From positions 11,855,262 to 11,919,261 of the forward strand of contig OX421962.1 of assembly GCA_949128115.1 (NCBI GenBank): a stretch of DNA of 64,000 nt, written 5' to 3'. Both the position numbers and the translations under genes were made by a program. This document shows positions 62,080-64,000 of this stretch, one piece after another (within the stretch, counting starts at the first letter, position 1; the number at the start of each line of letters is the position of its first letter). The notes below the pieces were generated by a model that was given only the letters and a program-made list of their open reading frames with translations, searched no databases and was not told where the DNA came from. The stretch is from Anaspis maculata (Eukaryota; Arthropoda; Insecta; Coleoptera; Scraptiidae).

Positions 62080-62835
62080 CGTTTTCGATGTTCGGCTGTG
62101 ATCGTCGTTGTTTCTTCCTTTCCCCTCCTTGTTTACATTTTCTCTACGTTGTGTTGAGTTCTTACTCGAAATGAGAATGTGTCGTTGGGGATGAGGTTTG
62201 ATTATTGAATGAAACGCGAATGAAATGCAAGCAAAATGAATGTTTATTGAAAATCAATGGCAAAGTTTTTGAATGAATTTGTTTCTTTTCTCAAAACACC
62301 TCACAACAAGAAATTGACAGTGATAAAATGACACAACAAGAATAAAAAACAGAAAAACACAAACAAATGAAACAAGACAATTCATTACAAATTGTTCAGA
62401 CAATGCAGGAATTTACAACAATAAAATGAACACAAAATCAAATTAACAAAACAAAACAAGAAATCATGAAACAGGTTAAACTGTCAATTTAATCGCAAAA
62501 GAAAAGTGACGTATTCGCTGACAGGTACACATGGGAAGAACACGTCAAAGAAACCCCTGCGTATAGCCTGGTTGATTGCTGAAAAATCCCTTCCCAAATG
62601 ATCTGAACAAAAGTCAAGTGTGAATGAGTCATGTTGAAGTGACAGATGAGTCACTCCAGTGATGCATTGATCAAGTCAGCGTGAATCGGTGCTTGAACCT
62701 CTTTGAAAGTTTGTTTCGTTTACAAGTTATTTACGCAACAACAAAAAGAAACTTTACGCTCAGCAATGTATGTTACATTTTACAAACAAAAGAAGTCAAA
62801 TTGATAGATGAGTAAACAATAAAGAAACGATCGGT
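62080..62835. other. Unrecognised sequence
   Basis: AT-rich, A-rich patches (62,300-62,480), no domain recognised. It may include the 5' LTR or leader of the gypsy element, but no partner was identified. Confidence 0.4.
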
Positions 62836-63000
62836 GAACAAGTACATAAATCAGCAAGAAACAAGTAATAAGTAATCAAGTGGATAAATCAGCAAGAAAC
62901 AAACGATCAGTAATGGTGTAGGTAAATAAACAAGAAACAAATAAGAGATAAATAGGTAGATAAATGGACAAAAAACAGGTGAGAAATAAATAAACAGAGA
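62835..63000. repeat. Degenerate A-rich repeat (ATAAATCAGCAAGAAACAA type)
   Basis: Units like ATAAATCAGCAAGAAACAA and AAGAAACAAATAAGAGATA repeat about every 40-50 bp. The hydrophobic frame on the - strand is a by-product. Confidence 0.7.
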
Positions 63001-64000
63001 AGTTGAAAATTGGTCATACTCTTTGTAAGCAATTGGAAGGAAGAAGTATCTATAACGCATTCGCCCGAAATTCCCCAGCAGTTACCCATCAAAAACCCCA
63101 CAGATACATGCATACAAACAAAACAGAACAATGGTTAGTAAACAGTAATCACATACAAGAAATAACAGTAAATACAAGAAAATCGACTCGAGCCAACCTG
63201 TGGCCCTCTCTTCGTCGTTATACATAATCCCCCCCTCCCCCCAAAATAAGAAAAAGTTAGTAGACTCAACAAGGCAGATTCATACGAGCAGGTGGAAACC
63301 CCCCCCCCCCAGGACACGGAGAAGCGGCAAGTCTCTCTTTCCTTCCTTTACTTTCAGGTATAACCCGACAATGAACAATGAAATGTGAATGAATCATAAA
63401 AAGTACTATTCTCTACTTAGCGGCTGATTTTTGGCGTAGCAGAGATTTTTTTTGTCGTCTTACTATTTGTGACGTAACTTGTGGAAAAGAAACAATTATG
63501 AAACCTCGAAATACGCTCGAGGCGCAGTTCGGAGGCCACGTCATGAGAGCGCCAAGTGCACCCTCACTAGATTTACGGAATTTGTCGTCAATCTTGAGAT
63601 CATTTGGGAGTAGATAAATTACACAAAATTCAAAGCTGTGCGAAGCACCCTGATTTCAAAGGGGAAAAACTGCGGGTTATGCAAGCCCGTTGAGAACAAA
63701 GAGAACAAAGAGTTTCGTGTTATGTACAATAATTTCGCGGACAAACTAGGTATCGAAATGCATGATTTGGTGAGTGGGTGAAAGCCAAAATTACGATACA
63801 ATAATTAAAGAAAGACCGACCTTAAATTAAGAGAAACCTACGCACAGTTGCACTGAAAAATCACGTGTTCTCCACCACAGCTGATTCTCTTCTCTTCTGC
63901 TTGCCCGCGGCTGCCGCTCGCCCGGCTCGCCTAGCGCAGCGCCATCTCCCTCTCCCATCGGCAAACGCTACGAACGTCCACGACCGTACCTACATCAGGT
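63000..64000. other. Unrecognised sequence to window end
   Basis: Contains poly-C patches (63,229-63,240; 63,300-63,310) and a GC-rich end (63,890-64,000) with CCCGCGGCTGCCGCTCGCCC. No exon of timeout or other gene was recognised. Confidence 0.4.

Overview
This window looks like one scaffold piece of an insect nuclear genome. It holds one recognisable host gene, the insect homologue of vertebrate TIMELESS (timeout / tim-2), read from several exons on the + strand between 42,527 and 57,305 with exact splice-phase agreement. Almost everything else is transposable elements, element fragments and tandem repeats. The insect assignment rests on that gene together with a gypsy-like errantivirus carrying env, a Penelope-like element and LINE fragments. 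The sequence does not let me name the order or species.

Layout. 1-3.2 kb: unrecognised sequence, the 3' end of a LINE, then a 1.47-kb foldback element with ~700-bp arms. 3.2-13.4 kb: a decayed errantivirus on the - strand (LTR, gag tail, protease, RT, RNase H, integrase, env, LTR) opened by three later insertions: a Penelope-like GIY-YIG fragment, a foldback that itself carries a LINE, and a 1.7-kb segment flanked by a 10-bp direct repeat. 13.4-16.4 kb: gypsy fragments, a CA microsatellite and degenerate short-period repeats. 16.7-23.2 kb: a 6.5-kb unit with matching inverted ends, sitting in a TA microsatellite and filled by a ~382-bp satellite that has a 785-bp higher-order form. 23.6-31 kb: degenerate tandem repeats, a hAT-type element with a perfect 8-bp duplication, and scattered copies of one short integrase fragment. 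32-40 kb: an ACGT-rich ~520-bp repeat, foldbacks, and a 119-bp tandem array with a 476-bp higher-order form.

42.5-57.3 kb: timeout exons, with introns full of repeats. The largest intron (5.7 kb, GC-AG) contains a ~205-bp satellite whose every unit is the same piece of a Ty3/gypsy integrase core. 58.7-62 kb: a second Ty3/gypsy element on the - strand (zinc knuckle, protease, RT with an intact YIDD, RNase H, integrase). 62-64 kb: no recognised gene.

No bacterial-type operons, CRISPR, rRNA or tRNA were recognised. The least expected items are the integrase-core satellite, the satellite enclosed between inverted ends, the variety of long foldback elements, and the loss of the catalytic YxDD block from the errantivirus RT.
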